Notes under the pieces: model-generated
Database searches by the model: none
Told to the model about the DNA's origin: nothing
Seen by the model: only the letters and a program-made list of their open reading frames with translations
Shown here: positions 1 to 14,446 of the stretch, piece after piece
Numbering within the stretch: position 1 is the stretch's first letter
Layout of the letters: every line of letters begins with the position of its first letter
Program-made: the position numbers and the translations under genes
NCBI GenBank assembly: GCA_964036045.1
Contig: OZ038381.1
Coordinates: 154,026,352-154,090,351, forward strand
Reading direction: 5' to 3'
Origin: Eutreptiella sp. 'Long Island Sound 2002'
Taxonomy: Eukaryota > Euglenozoa > Euglenophyceae > Eutreptiales > Eutreptiaceae
Length of the DNA stretch: 64,000 bases

Positions 1-3000
1 GAAGGGCACGTGCAGGGCATTGGGGGAGGAGTATAGGAAGGGCACGTGCAGGGCATTGGGGGAGGAGTATAGGAAGGGCACATGCAGGGCATTGGGGGAG
101 GAGTATAGGAAGGGCACATGCAAGGCATTGGGGGAGGAGTATAGGAAGGGCACGTGCAGGGCATTGGGGCAGGAGTATAGGAAGGGCACGTGCAGGGCAT
201 TGGGGGAGGAGTATAGGAAGGGCACATGCAGGGCATTGGGGGAGGAGTATAGGAAGGGCACGTGCAGGGCATTGGGGGAGGAGTATAGGAAGGGCACGTG
301 CAGGGCATTGGGGGAGGAGTATAGGAAGGGCACGTGCAGGGCATTGGGGGAGGAGTATAGGAAGGGCACATGCAGGGCATTGGGGGAGGAGTATAGGAAG
401 GGCACGTGCAGGGCATTGGGGGAGGAGTATAGGAAGGGCACATGCAGGGCATTGGGGGAGGAGTATAGGAAGGGCACATGCAGGGCATTGGGGGAGGAGT
501 ATAGGAAGGGCACATGCAGGGCATTGGGGGAGGAGTATAGGAGGGGCACATGCAGGGCATTGGGGGAGGAGTATAGGAAGGGCACATGCAGGGCATTGGG
601 GGAGGAGTATAGGAAGGGCACATGCAGGGCATTGGGGGAGGAGTATAGGAAGGGCACGTGCAGGGCATTGGGGGAGGAGTATAGGAAGGACACGTGCAGG
701 GCATTGGGGGAGGAGTATAGGAAGGGCACGTGCAGGGCATTGGAGGAGGAGTATAGGAAGGGCACGTGCAGGGCATTGGGGGAGGAGTATAGGAAGGACA
801 CATGCAGGGCGTTGGGGGAGGAGTATAGGAAGGGCACGTGCAGGGCATTGCGGGAGGAGTATAGGAAGGGCACGTGCAGGGCATTGCGGGAGGAGTATAG
901 GAAGGGCACGTGCAGGGCATTGGGGGAGGAGTATAGGAAGAGCACGTGCAGGGCATTGGGGGAGGAGTATAGGAAGGGCACATGCAGGGCATTGGGGGAG
1001 GAGTATAGGAAGGGCACGTGCAGGGCATTGGGGGAGGAGTATAGGAAGGGCACGTGCAGGGCATTGGGGGAGGAGTATAGGAAGGGCACATGCAGGGCAT
1101 TGGGGGAGGAGTATAGGAAGGGCACCTGCAGGGCATTGGGGGAGGAGTATAGGAAGGGCACATGTAGGGCATTGGGGGAGGAGTATAGGAAGGGCACGTG
1201 CAGGGCATTGGGGGAGGAGTATAGGAAGGGCACATGCAGGGCATTGGGGGAGGAGTATAGGAAGGGCACGTGCAGGGCATTGGGGGAGGAGTATAGGAAG
1301 GGCACGTGCAGGGCATTGGGGGAGGAGTATAGGAAGGGCACATGCAGGGCATTGGGGGAGGAGTATAGGAAGGGCACATGCAGGGCATTGGGGGAGGAGT
1401 ATAGGAAGGGCACGTGCAGGGCATTGGGGGAGGAGTATAGGAAGGGCACGCGCAGGGCATTGGGGGAGGAGTATAGGAAGGGCACATGCAGGGCATTGGG
1501 GGAGGAGTATAGGAAGGGCACATGCAAGGCATTGGGGGAGGAGTATAGGAAGGGCACGTGCAGGGCATTGGGGCAGGAGTATAGGAAGGGCACGTGCAGG
1601 GCATTGGGGGAGGAGTATAGGAAGGGCACATGCAGGGCATTGGGGGAGGAGTATAGGAAGGGCACGTGCAGGGCATTGGGGGAGGAGTATAGGAAGGGCA
1701 CGTGCAGGGCATTGGGGGAGGAGTATAGGAAGGGCACATGCAGGGCATTGGGGGAGGAGTATAGGAAGGGCACGTGCAGGGCATTGGGGGAGGAGTATAG
1801 GAAGGGCACATGCATGGCATTGGGGGAGGAGTATAGGAAGGGCACATGCAGGGCATTGGGGGAGGAGTATAGGAAGGGCACATGCAGGGCATTGGGGGAG
1901 GAGTATAGGAGGGGCACATGCAGGGCATTGGGGGAGGAGTATAGGAAGGGCACATGCAGGGCATTGGGGGAGGAGTATAGGAAGGGCACATGCAGGGCAT
2001 TGGGGGAGGAGTATAGGAAGGGCACGTGCAGGGCATTGGGGGAGGAGTATAGGAAGGGCACGTGCAGGGCATTGGGGGAGGAGTATAGGAAGGGCACGTG
2101 CAGGGCATTGGAGGAGGAGTATAGGAAGGGCACGTGCAGGGCATTGGGGGAGGAGTATAGGAAGGACACATGCAGGGCGTTGGGGGAGGAGTATAGGAAG
2201 GGCACGTGCAGGGCATTGCGGGAGGAGTATAGGAAGGGCACGTGCAGGGCATTGGGGGAGGAGTATAGGAAGGGCACATGCAGGGCATTGGGGGAGGAGT
2301 ATAGGAAGGGCACGTGCAGGGCATTGGGGGAGGAGTATAGGAAGGGCACGTGCAGGGCATTGGGGGAGGAGTATAGGAAGGGCACATGCAGGGCATTGGG
2401 GGAGGAGTATAGGAAGGGCACGTGCAGGGCATTGGGGGAGGAGTATAGGAAGGGCACGTGCAGGGCATTGGGGGAGGAGTATAGGAAGGGCACATGCAGG
2501 GCATTGGGGGAGGAGTATAGCAAGGGCACATGCAAGGCATTGGGGGAGGAGTATAGGAAGGGCACGTGCAGGGCATTGGGGGAGGAGTATAGGAAGGGCA
2601 CATGCAGGGCATTGGGGGAGGAGTATAGGAAGGGCACATGCAGGGCATTGGGGGAGGAGTATAGGAAGGGCACCTGCAGGGCATTGGGGGAGGAGTATAG
2701 GAAGGGCACATGTAGGGCATTGGGGGAGGAGTATAGGAAGGGCACGTGCAGGGCATTGGGGGAGGAGTATAGGAAGGGCACATGCAGGGCATTGGGGGAG
2801 GAGTATAGGAAGGGCACGTGCAGGGCATTGGGGGAGGAGTATAGGAAGGGCACGTGCAGGGCATTGGGGGAGGAGTATAGGAAGGGCACGTGCAGGGCAT
2901 TGGGGGAGGAGTATAGGAAGGGCACGTGCAGGGCATTGGGGGAGGAGTATAGGAAGGGCACGTGCAGGGCATTGGGGGAGGAGTATAGGAAGGGCACGTG

Positions 3001-3300
3001 CAGGGCATTGGGGGAGGAGTATAGGAAGGGCACGTGCAGGGCATTGGGGGAGGAGTATAGGAAGGGCACGTGCAGGGCATTGGGGGAGGAGTATAGGAAG
3101 GGCACATGCAGGGCATTGGGGGAGGAGTATAGGAAGGGCACGTGCAGGGCATTGGGGGAGGAGTATAGGAAGGGCACGTGCAGGGCATTGGGGGAGGAGT
3201 ATAGGAAGGGCACGTGCAGGGCATTGGAGGAGGAGTATAGGAAGGGCACGTGCAGGGCATTGGGGGAGGAGTATAGGAAGGACACATGCAGGGCGTTGGG
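1..3300. repeat. Higher-order repeat of about 1.4 kb inside the 36-bp array
   Basis: Rare unit variants recur in the same order. A unit with GGGGCAGG occurs near 169 and 1573, and a TGCAAGG unit near 124 and 1528; both pairs are spaced 1,404 bp (39 units). The AGGAGGGG unit (near 541 and 1909) and the TGGAGGAGG unit (near 740 and 2108) are spaced 1,368 bp (38 units). The TGGAGGAGG marker recurs again near 3224. This indicates unequal exchange of multi-unit blocks. Confidence 0.7.
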
Positions 3301-6300
3301 GGAGGAGTATAGGAAGGGCACATGCAGGGCATTGCGGGAGGAGTATAGGAAGGGCACGTGCAGGGCATTGGGGGAGGAGTATAGGAAGGGCACATGCAGG
3401 GCATTGGGGGAGGAGTATAGGAAGGGCACGTGCAGGGCATTGGGGGAGGAGTATAGGAAGGGCACATGCAGGGCATTGGGGGAGGAGTATAGGAAGGGCA
3501 CGTGCAGGGCATTGGGGGAGGAGTATAGGAAGGGCACGTGCAGGGCATTGGGGGAGGAGAATAGGAAGGGCACGTGCAGGGCATTGGGGGAGGAGTATAG
3601 GAAGGGCACGTGCAGGGCATTGGGGGAGGAGTATAGGAAGGGCACATGCAGGGCATTGGGGGAGGAGTATAGGAAGGGCACGTGCAGGGCATTGGGGGAG
3701 GAGTATAGGAAGGGCACATGCAGGGCATTGGGGGAGGAGTATAGGAGGGGCACATGCAGGGCATTGGGGGAGGAGTATAGGAAGGGCACATGCAGGGCAT
3801 TGGGGGAGGAGTATAGGAAGGGCACGTGCAGGGCATTGGGGGAGGAGTATAGGAAGGGCACGTGCAGGGCATTGGGGGAGGAGTATAGGAAGGGCACATG
3901 CAGGGCATTGGGGGAGGAGTATAGGAAGGGCACGTGCAGGGCATTGGGGGAGGAGTATAGGAAGGGCACGTGCAGGGCATTGGGGGAGGAGTATAGGAAG
4001 GGCACGTGCAGGGCATTGGGGGAGGAGTATAGGAAGGGCACGTGCGGGGCATTGGGGGAGGAGTATAGGAAGGGCACGTGCAGGGCATTGGGGGAGGAGT
4101 ATAGGAAGGGCACGTGCAGGGCATTGCGGGAGGAGTATAGGAAGGGCACGTGCAGGGCATTGGGGGAGGAGTATAGGAAGGGCACGTGCAGGGCATTGGG
4201 GGAGGAGTATAGGAAGGGCACGTGCAGGGCATTGGGGGAGGAGTATAGGAAGGGCACGTGCAGGGCATTGGGGGAGGAGTATAGGAAGGGCACGTGCAGG
4301 GCATTGCGGGAGGAGTATAGGAAGGGCACGTGCAGGGCATTGGGGGAGGAGTATAGGAAGGGCACATGCAGGGCATTGGGGGAGGAGTATAGGAAGGGCA
4401 CATGCAGGGCATTGGGGGAGGAGTATGAGAAGGGCACATGCAGGGCATTGGGGGAGGAGTATAGGAAGGGCACGTGCAGGGCATTGGGGGAGGAGTATAG
4501 GAAGGGCACGTGCAGGGCATTGGGGGAGGAGTATAGGAAGGGCACGTGCAGGGCATTGGGGGAGGAGTATAGGAAGGGCACGTTCAGGGCATTGGGGGAG
4601 GAGTATAGGAAGGGCACGTGCAGGGCATTGGGGGAGGAGTATAGGAAGGGCACATGCAGGGCATTGGGGGGGGAGTATAGGAAGGGCACATGCAGGGCAT
4701 TGCGGGAGGAGTATAGGAAGGGCACATGCAGGGCATTGGGGGAGGAGTATAGGAAGGGCACATGCAGGGCATTGGGGGAGGAGTATCGGAAGGGCACGTG
4801 CAGCGCATTGGGGGAGGAGTATAGGAAGGGCACGTGCAGGGCATTGGGGGAGGAGTATAGGAAGGGCACATGCAGGGCATTGGGGGAGGAGTATAGGAAG
4901 GGCACATGCAGGGCATTGGGGGAGGAGTATAGGAAGGGCACATGCAGGGCATTGGGGGAGGAGTATAGGAAGGGCACGTGCGGGGCATTGGGGGAGGAGT
5001 ATAGGAAGGGCACGTGCAGGGCATTGGGGGAGGAGTATAGGAAGGGCACATGCAGGGCATTGGGGGAGGAGTATAGGAAGGGCACGTGCAAGGCATTGGG
5101 GGAGGAGTATAGGAAGGGCACGTGCAGGGCATTGGGGGAGGAGTATAGGAAGAGCACGTGCAGGGCATTGGGGGAGGAGTATAGGAAGGGCACATGCAGG
5201 GCATTGGGGGAGGAGTATAGGAAGGGCACGTGCAGGGCATTGGGGGAGGAGTATAGGAAGGGCACGTGCAGGGCATTGCGGGAGGAGTATAGGAAGGGCA
5301 CGTGCAGGGCATTGGGGGAGGAGTATAGGAAGGGCACGTGCAGGGCATTGGGGGAGGAGTATAGGAAGGGCACATGCAGGGCATTGGGGGAGGAGTATAG
5401 GAAGGGCACGTGCAGGGCATTGGGGGAGGAGTATAGGAAGGGCACGTGCAGGGCATTGCGGGAGGAGTATAGGAAGGGCACGTGCAGGGCATTGGGGGAG
5501 GAGTATAGGAAGGGCACATGCAGGGCATTGGGGGAGGAGTATAGGAAGGGCACATGCAGGGCATTGGGGGAGAAGTATGAGAAGGGCACATGCAGGGCAT
5601 TGGGGGAGGAGTATAGGAAGGGCACGTGCAGGGCATTGGGGGAGGAGTATAGGAAGGGCACGTGCAGGGCATTGGGGGAGGAGTATAGGAAGGGCACATG
5701 CAGGGCATTGGGGGAGGAGTATAGGAAGGACACATGCAGGGCATTGGGGGAGGAGTATAGGAAGGGCACATGCAGGGCATTGGGGGAGGAGTATAGGAAG
5801 GGCACGAGCAGGGCATTGGGGGAGGAGTATAGGAAGGGCACGTGCAGGGCATTGGGGGAGGAGTATAGGAAGGGCACGTGCAGGGCATTGGGGGAGGAGT
5901 ATAGGAAGGGCACGTGCAGGGCATTGGGGGAGGAGTATAGGAAGGGCACATGCAGGGCATTGGGGGAGGAGTATAGGAAGGGCACGTGCAGGGCATTGGG
6001 GAAGGAGTATAGGAAGGGCACGTGCAGGGCATTGGGGGAGGAGCATAGGAAGGGCACATGCAGGGCATTGGGGGAGGAGTATAGGAAGGGCACGTGCAGG
6101 GCATTGGGGGAGGAGTATAGGAAGGGCACATGCAGGGCATTGGGGGAGGAGTATAGGAAGGGCACGTGCAGGGCATTGGGGGAGGAGTATAGGAAGGGCA
6201 CATGCAGGGCATTGGGGGAGGAGTATAGGAAGGGCGCGTGCAGGGCATTGGGGGAGGAGTATAGGAAGGGCACGTGCAGGGCATTGGGGGAGGAGTATAG

Positions 6301-9300
6301 GAAGGGCACGTCCAGGGCATTGGGAGAGGAGTATAGGAAGGGCACGTGCAGGGCATTGGGGGAGGAGTATAGGAAGGGCACATGCAGGGCATTGGGGGAG
6401 GAGTATAGGAAGGGCACATGCAGGGCATTGGGGGAGGAGTATAGGAAGGGCACGTGCAGGGCATTGGGGGAGGGGTATAGGAAGGGCACGTGCAGGGCAT
6501 TGGGGGAGGTGTATAGGAAGGGCACATGCAGGGCATTGGGGGAGGAGTATAGGAAGGGCACGTGCAGGGCATTGGGGGAGGAGTATAGGAAGGGCACATG
6601 CAGGGCATTGGGGGAGGAGTATAGGAAGGGCACATGCAGGGCTTTGGGGGAGGAGTATAGGAAGGGCACGTGCAGGGCATTGGGGGAGGGGTATAGGAAG
6701 GGCACGTGCAGGGCATTGGGGGAGGTGTATAGGAAGGGCACATGCAGGGCATTGGGGGAGGAGTATAGGAAGGGCACGTGCAGGGCATTGGGGGAGGAGT
6801 ATAGGAAGGGCACATGCAGGGCATTGGGGGAGGAGTATAGGAAGGGCACATGCAGGGCATTGGGGGAGGAGTATAGGAAGGGCACGTGCAGGGCATTGGG
6901 GGAGGAGTATAGGAAGGGCACGTGCAGGGCATTGGGGGAGGAGTATAGGAAGGGCACGTGCAGGGCATTCGGGGAGGAGTATAGGAAGGGCACGTGCAGG
7001 GCATTGGGGGGGGAGTATAGGAAGGGCACATGCAGGGCATTGGGGGAGGAGTATAGGAAGGGCACATGCAGGGCATTGGGGGAGGAGTATAGGAAGGGCA
7101 CGTGCAGGGCATTGGGGGAGGGGTATAGGAAGGGCACGTGCAGGGCATTGGGGGAGGTGTATAGGAAGGGCACATGCAGGGCATTGGGGGAGGAGTATAG
7201 GAAGGGCACATGCAGGGCATTGGGGGAGGAGTATAGGAAGGGCACGTGCAGGGCATTGGGGGAGGAGTATAGGAAGGGCACGTGCAGGGCATTGGGGGAG
7301 GAGTATAGGAAGGGCACGTGCAGGGCATTGGGGGAGGAGTATAGGAAGGGCACGTGCAGGGCATTGGGGGAGGAGTAGAGGAAGGGCACATGCAGGGCAT
7401 TGGGGGAGGAGTATAGGAAGGGCACATGCAGGGCATTGGGGGAGGAGTATAGGAAGGGCACGTGCAGGGCATTGGGGGAGGGGTATAGGAAGGGCACGTG
7501 CAGGGCATTGGGGGAGGTGTATAGGAAGGGCACATGCAGGGCATTGGGGGAGGAGTATAGGAAGGGCACGTGCAGGGCATTGGGGGAGGAGTATAGGAAG
7601 GGCACATGCAGGGCATTGGGGGAGGAGTATAGGAAGGGCACATGCAGGGCATTGGGGGAGGAGTATAGGAAGGGCACGTGCAGGGCATTGGGGGAGGGGT
7701 ATAGGAAGGGCACGTGCAGGGCATTGGGGGAGGTGTATAGGAAGGGCACATGCAGGGCATTGGGGGAGGAGTATAGGAAGGGCACGTGCAGGGCATTGGG
7801 GGAGGAGTATAGGAAGGGCACGTGCAGGGCATTTGGGGAGGAGTATAGGAAGGGCACGTGCACGGCATTGGGGGAGGAGTATAGGAAGGGCACGTGCACG
7901 GCATTGGGGGAGGAGTATAGGAAGGGCACATGCAGGGCATTGGGGGAGGAGTATAGGAAGGGCACATGCAGGGCATTGGGGGAGGAGTATAGGAAGGGCA
8001 CGTGCAGGGCATTGGGGGAGGAGTATAGGAAGGGCACGTGCAGGGCATTGGGGGAGGAGTATAGGAAGGGCACGTGCAGGGCATTGGGGGAGGAGTATAG
8101 GAAGGGCACGTGCAGGGCATTGGGGGAGGAGTATAGGAAGGGCACATGCAGGGCATTGGGGGAGGAGTATAGGAAGGGCACGTGCAGGGCATTGGGGGAG
8201 GAGTATAGGAAGGGCACGTGTAGGGCATTGGGGGAGGAGTATAGGAAGGGCACGTGCAGGGCATTGGGGGAGGAGTATAGGAAGGGCACGTGCAGGGCAT
8301 TCGGGGAGGAGTATAGGAAGGGCACGTGCAGGGCATTGGGGGAGGAGTATAGGAAGGGCACATGCAGGGCATTGGGGGAGGAGTATAGGAAGGGCACGTG
8401 CAGGGCATTGGGGGAGGAGTATAGGAAGGGCACGTGCAGGGCATTGGGGGAGGAGTATAGGAAGGGCACATGCAGGGCATTGGGGGAGGAGTATAGGAAG
8501 GGCACGTGCAGGGCATTGGGGGAGGAGTATAGGAAGGGCACGTGCACGGCATTGGGGGAGGAGTATAGGAAGGGCACATGCAGGGCATTGGGGGAGGAGT
8601 ATAGGAAGGGCACGTGTAGGGCATTGGGGGAGGAGTATAGGAAGGGCACGTGCAGGGCATTGGGGGAGGAGTATAGGAAGGGCACGTGCAGGGCATTGGG
8701 GGAGGAGTATAGGAAGGGCACGTGCAGGGCATTGGGGGAGGAGTATAGGAAGGGCACATGCAGGGCATTGGGGGAGGAGTATAGGAAGGGCACGTGCAGG
8801 GCATTGGGGGAGGAGTATAGGAAGGGCACGTGCAGGGCATTGGGGGAGGAGTATAGGAAGGGCACATGCAGGGCATTGGGGGAGGAGTATAGGAAGGGCA
8901 CGTGCAGGGCATTGGGGGAGGAGTACAGGAAGGGCACGTGCACGGCATTGGGGGAGGAGTATAGGAAGGGCACATGCAGGGCATTGGGGGAGGAGTATAG
9001 GAAGGGCACGTGCAGGGCATTGCGGGAGGAGTATAGGAAGGGCACGTGCAGGGCATTGGGGGAGGAGTATAGGAAGGGCACGTGCAGGGCATTGGGGGAG
9101 GGGTATAGGAAGGGCACATGCAGGGCATTGCGGGAGGAGTATAGGAAGGGCACGTGCAGGGCATTGGGGGAGGAGTATAGGAAGGGCACATGCAGGGCAT
9201 TGGGGGAGGAGTATAGGAAGGGCACATGCAGGGCATTGGGGGAGGAGTATAGGAAGGGCACGTGCAGGGCATTGGGGAAGGAGTATAGGAAGGGCACGTG

Positions 9301-12300
9301 CAGGGCATTGGGGGAGGAGTATAGGAAGGGCACATGCAGGGCATTGGGGGAGGAGTATAGGAAGGGCACATGCAGGGCATTGGGGGAGGAGTATAGGAAG
9401 GGCACGTGCAGGGCATTGGGGGAGGAGTATAGGAAGGGCACGTGCAGGGCATTGGGGGAGGAGTATAGGAAGGGCACGTGCAGGGCATTGGGGGAGGAGT
9501 ATAGGAAGGGCACGTGCAGGGCATTGGGGGAGGAGTATAGGAAGGGCACGTGCAGGGCATTGGGGGAGGAGTATAGGAAGGGCACGTGCAGGGCATTGGG
9601 GGAGGAGTATAGGAAGGGCACATGCAGGGCATTGGGGGAGGAGTATAGGAAGGGCACGTGCAGGGCATTGGGGGAGGAGTATAGGAAGGGCACGTGCAGG
9701 GCATTGCAAGAGGGGTATAGGAAGGGCACGTGCAGGGCATTGGGGGAGGAGTATAGGAAGGGCACGTGCAGGGCATTGGGGGAGGGGTATAGGAAGGGCA
9801 CATGCAGGGCATTGGGGGAGGAGTATAGGAAGGGCACGTGCAGGGCAATTGGGGGAGGGGTATAGGAAGGGCACGTGCAGGGCATTGGGGGAGGAGTATA
9901 GGAAGGGCACATGCAGGGCATTGGGGGAGGAGTATAGGAAGGGCACGTGCAGGGCATTGGGGGAGGAGTATAGGAAGGGCACATGCAGGGCATTGGGGGA
10001 GGAGTATAGGAAGGGCACGTGCAGGGCATTGGGGGAGGAGTATAGGAAGGGCACATGCAGGGCATTGGGGGAGGAGTATAGGAAGGGCACATGCAGGGCA
10101 TTGGGGGAGGAGTATAGGAAGGGCACGTGCAGGGCATTGGGGGAGGGGTATAGGAAGGGCACGTGCGAGGCATTGGGGGAGGAGTATAGGAAGGGCACAT
10201 GCAGGGCATTGGGGGAGGAGTATAGGAAGGGCACATGCAGGGCATTGGGGGAGGAGTATAGGAAGGGCACGTGCAGGGCATTGGGGGAAGAGTATAGGAA
10301 GGGCACGTGCAGGGCATTGGAAGAGGGGTATAGGAAGGGCACGTGCAGGGCATTGGGGGAGGAGTATAGGAAGGGCACGTGCAGGGCATTGGGGGAGGAG
10401 TATAGGAAGGGCACGTGCAGGGCATTGGGGGAGGAGTATAGGAAGGGCACGTGCAGGGCATTGGGGGAGGAGTATAGGAAGGGCACGTGCAGGGCATTGG
10501 GGGAGGAGTATAGGAAGGGCACATGCAGGGCATTGGGGGAGGAGTATAGGAAGGGCACGTGCAGGGCATTGGGAGAGGAGTATAGGAAGGGCACGTGCAG
10601 GGCATTGGGGGAGGAGTATAGGAAGGGCACGTGCAGGGCATTGCGGGAGGAGTATAGGAAGGGCACGTGCAGGGCATTGGGGGAGGAGTATAGGAAGGGC
10701 ACATGCAGGGCATTGGGGGAGGAGTATAGGAAGGGCACGTGCAGGGCATTGGGGGAGGAGTATAGGAAGGGCACGTGCAGGGCATTGGGGGAGGAGTATA
10801 GGAAGGGCACGTGCAGGGCATTGGGGGAGGAGTATAGGAAGGGCACGTGCAGGGCATTGGGGGAGGAGTATAGGAAGGGCACATGCAGGGCATTGGGGGA
10901 GGAGTATGGGAAGGGCACATGCAGGGCATTGGGGGAGGAGTATAGGAAGGGCACGTGCAGGGCATTGGGGGAGGAGTATAGGAAGGGCACGTGCAGGGCA
11001 TTGGGGGAGGAGTATAGGAAGGGCACATGCAGGGCATTGGGGGAGGAGTATAGGAAGGGCACGTGCAGGGCATTGGGGGAGGAGTATAGGAAGGGCACGT
11101 GCAGGGCATTGGGGGAGGAGTATAGGAAGGGCACATGCAGGGCATTGCGGGAGGAGTATAGGAAGGGCACGTGCAGGGCATTGGGGGAGGAGTATAGGAA
11201 GGGCACGTGCAGGGCATTGGGGGAGGAGTATAGGAAGGGCACGTGCAGGGCATTGGGGGAGGAGTATAGGAAGGGCACGTGCAGGGCATTGGGGGAGGAG
11301 TATAGGAAGGGCACGTGCAGGGCATTGGGGGAGGAGTATAGGAAGGGCACGTGCAGGGCATTGGGGGAAGAGTATAGGAAGGGCACGTGCAGGGCATTGG
11401 AAGAGGGGTATAGGAAGGGCACGTGCAGGGCATTGGGGGAGGAGTATAGGAAGGGCACATGCAGGGCATTGGGGGAGGAGTATAGGAAGGGCACGTGCAG
11501 GGCATTGGGGGAGGAGTATAGGAAGGGCACATGCACGGCATTGGGGGAGGAGTATAGGAAGGGCACATGCAGGGCATTGGGGGAGGAGTATAGGAAGGGC
11601 ACGTGCAGGGCATTGGGGGAGGAGTATAGGAAGGGCACGTGCAGGGCATTGGGGGAGGAGTATAGGAAGGGCACGTGCAGGGCATTGGGGGAGGAGTATA
11701 GGAAGGGCACATGCAGGGCATTGGGGGAGGAGTATAGGAAGGGCGCATGCAGGGCATTGGGGGAGGAGTATAGGAAGGGCACGTGCAGGGCATTGGGGGA
11801 GGAGTATAGGAAGGGCACGTGCAGGGCATTGGGGGAGGAGTATAGGAAGGGCACATGCAGGGCATTGGGGGAGGAGTATAGGAAGGGCACATGCAGGGCA
11901 TTGGGGGAGGAGTATAGGAAGGGCGCGTGCAGGGCATTGGGGGAGGAGTATAGGAAGGGCACGTGCAGGGCATTGGGGGAGGAGTATAGGAAGGGCACGT
12001 GCAGGGCATTGGGGGAGGTGTATAGGAAGGGCACGTGCAGGGCATTGGGGGAGGAGTATAGGAAGGGCACGTGCAGGGCATTGGGGGAGGAGTATAGGAA
12101 GGGCACGTGCAGGGCATTGGGGGAGGAGTATAGGAAGGGCACGTGCAGGGCATTGGGGGAGGAGTATAGGAAGGGCACATGCAGGGCATTGGGGGAGGAG
12201 TATAGGAAGGGCACATGCAGGGCATTGGGGGAGGAGTATAGGAAGGGCACGTGCAGGGCATTGGGGGAGGAGTATAGGAAGGGCACATGCAGGGCATTGG

Positions 12301-12718
12301 GGGAGGAGTATAGGAAGGGCACGCGCAGGGCATTCGGGGAGGAGTATAGGAAGGGCACGTGCAGGGCATTGGGGGAGGAGTATAGGAAGGGCACGTGCAG
12401 GGCATTGGGGGAGGAGTATAGGAAGGGCACGTGCAGGGCATTGGGGGAGGAGTATAGGAAGGGCACGTGCAGGGCATTGGGGGAGGAGTATAGGAAGGGC
12501 ACATGCAGGGCATTGGGGGAGGAGTATAGGAAGGGCACGTGCAGGGCATTGGGGGAGGAGTATAGGAAGGGCACGTGCAGGGCATTGGGGGAGGAGTATA
12601 GGAAGGGCACGTGCAGGGCATTGGGGGAGGAGTATAGGAAGGGCACATGCAGGGCATTGGGGGAGGAGTATAGGAAGGGCACGTGCAGGGCATTGGGGGA
12701 GGAGTATAGGAAGGGCAC

Positions 12719-14446
12719 GTGCAGGCATTGGGGGAGGAGTATAGGAAGGGCACGTGCAGGGCATTGGGGGAGGAGTATAGGAAGGGCACATGCAGGGCAT
12801 TGGGGGAGGAGTATAGGAAGGGCACGTGCAGGGCATTGGGGGAGGAGTATAGGAAGGGCACATGCAGGGCATTGGGGGAGGAGTATAGGAAGGGCACGTG
12901 CAGGGCATTGGGGGAGGAGTATAGGAAGGGCACATGCAGGGCATTGGGGGAGGAGTATAGGAAGGGCACGTGCAGGGCATTGGGGGAGGAGTGTAGGAAG
13001 GGCACATGCAAGGCATTGGGGGAGGAGTATAGGAAGGGCGCGTGCAGGGCATTGGGGGAGGAGTATAGGAAGGGCACGTGCAGGGCATTGGGGGAGGAGT
13101 ATAGGAAGGGCACATGCAGGGCATTGGGGGAGGAGTATAGGAAGGGCACGTGCAGGGCAATTGGGGGAGGGGTATAGGAAGGGCACGTGCAGGGCATTGG
13201 GGGAGGAGTATAGGAAGGGCACATGCAGGGCATTGGGGGAGGAGTATAGGAAGGGCACATGCAGGGCATTGGGGGAGGAGTATAGGAAGGGCACGTGCAG
13301 GGCATTGGGGGAGGAGTATAGGAAGGGCACATGCAGGGCATTGGGGGAGGAGTATAGGAAGGGCGCGTGCAGGGCATTGGGGGAGGAGTATAGGAAGGGC
13401 ACATGCAGGGCATTGGGGGAGGAGTATAGGAAGGGCACATGCAGGGCATTGGGGGAGGAGTATAGGAAGGGCACGTGCAGGGCATTGGGGGAGGAGTATA
13501 GGAAGGGCACATGCAGGGCATTGGGGGAGGAGTATAGGAAGGGCACGTGCAGGGCATTGGGGGAGGAGTATAGGAAGGGCACGTGCAGGCATTGGGGGAG
13601 GAGTATAGGAAGGGCACGTGCAGGGCATTGGGGGAGGAGTATAGGAAGGGCACATGCAGGGCATTGGGGGAGGAGTATAGGAAGGGCACGTGCAGGGCAT
13701 TGGGGGAGGAGTATAGGAAGGGCACATGCAGGGCATTGGGGGAGGAGTATAGGAAGGGCACGTGCAGGGCATTGGGGGAGGAGTATAGGAAGGGCACATG
13801 CAGGGCATTGGGGGAGGAGTATAGGAAGGGCACGTGCAGGGCATTGGGGGAGGAGTGTAGGAAGGGCACATGCAAGGCATTGGGGGAGGAGTATAGGAAG
13901 GGCGCGTGCAGGGCATTGGGGGAGGAGTATAGGAAGGGCACGTGCAGGGCATTGGGGGAGGAGTATAGGAAGGGCACATGCAGGGCATTGGGGGAGGAGT
14001 ATAGGAAGGGCACGTGCAGGGCAATTGGGGGAGGGGTATAGGAAGGGCACGTGCAGGGCATTGGGGGAGGAGTATAGGAAGGGCACATGCAGGGCATTGG
14101 GGGAGGAGTATAGGAAGGGCACATGCAGGGCATTGGGGGAGGAGTATAGGAAGGGCACGTGCAGGGCATTGGGGGAGGAGTATAGGAAGGGCACATGCAG
14201 GGCATTGGGGGAGGAGTATAGGAAGGGCGCGTGCAGGGCATTGGGGGAGGAGTATAGGAAGGGCACATGCAGGGCATTGGGGGAGGAGTATAGGAAGGGC
14301 ACATGCAGGGCATTGGGGGAGGAGTATAGGAAGGGCACGTGCAGGGCATTGGGGGAGGAGTATAGGAAGGGCACATGCAGGGCATTGGGGGAGGAGTATA
14401 GGAAGGGCACGTGCAGGGCATTGGGGGAGGAGTATAGGAAGGGCAC
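12719..14446. repeat. Tandem duplication of an 864-bp (24-unit) block
   Basis: The 864-bp segment starting at 12719 is repeated from 13583. Both copies begin with the same 1-bp deletion (TGCAGGCATT) and carry the same 1-bp insertion (GGGCAATTGG) near 13158 and 14022. The intervening variant units match as well; the frame translations of 12719-13177 and 13583-14041 are identical. Shared indels make this a recent block duplication and not independent mutation. Confidence 0.85.
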
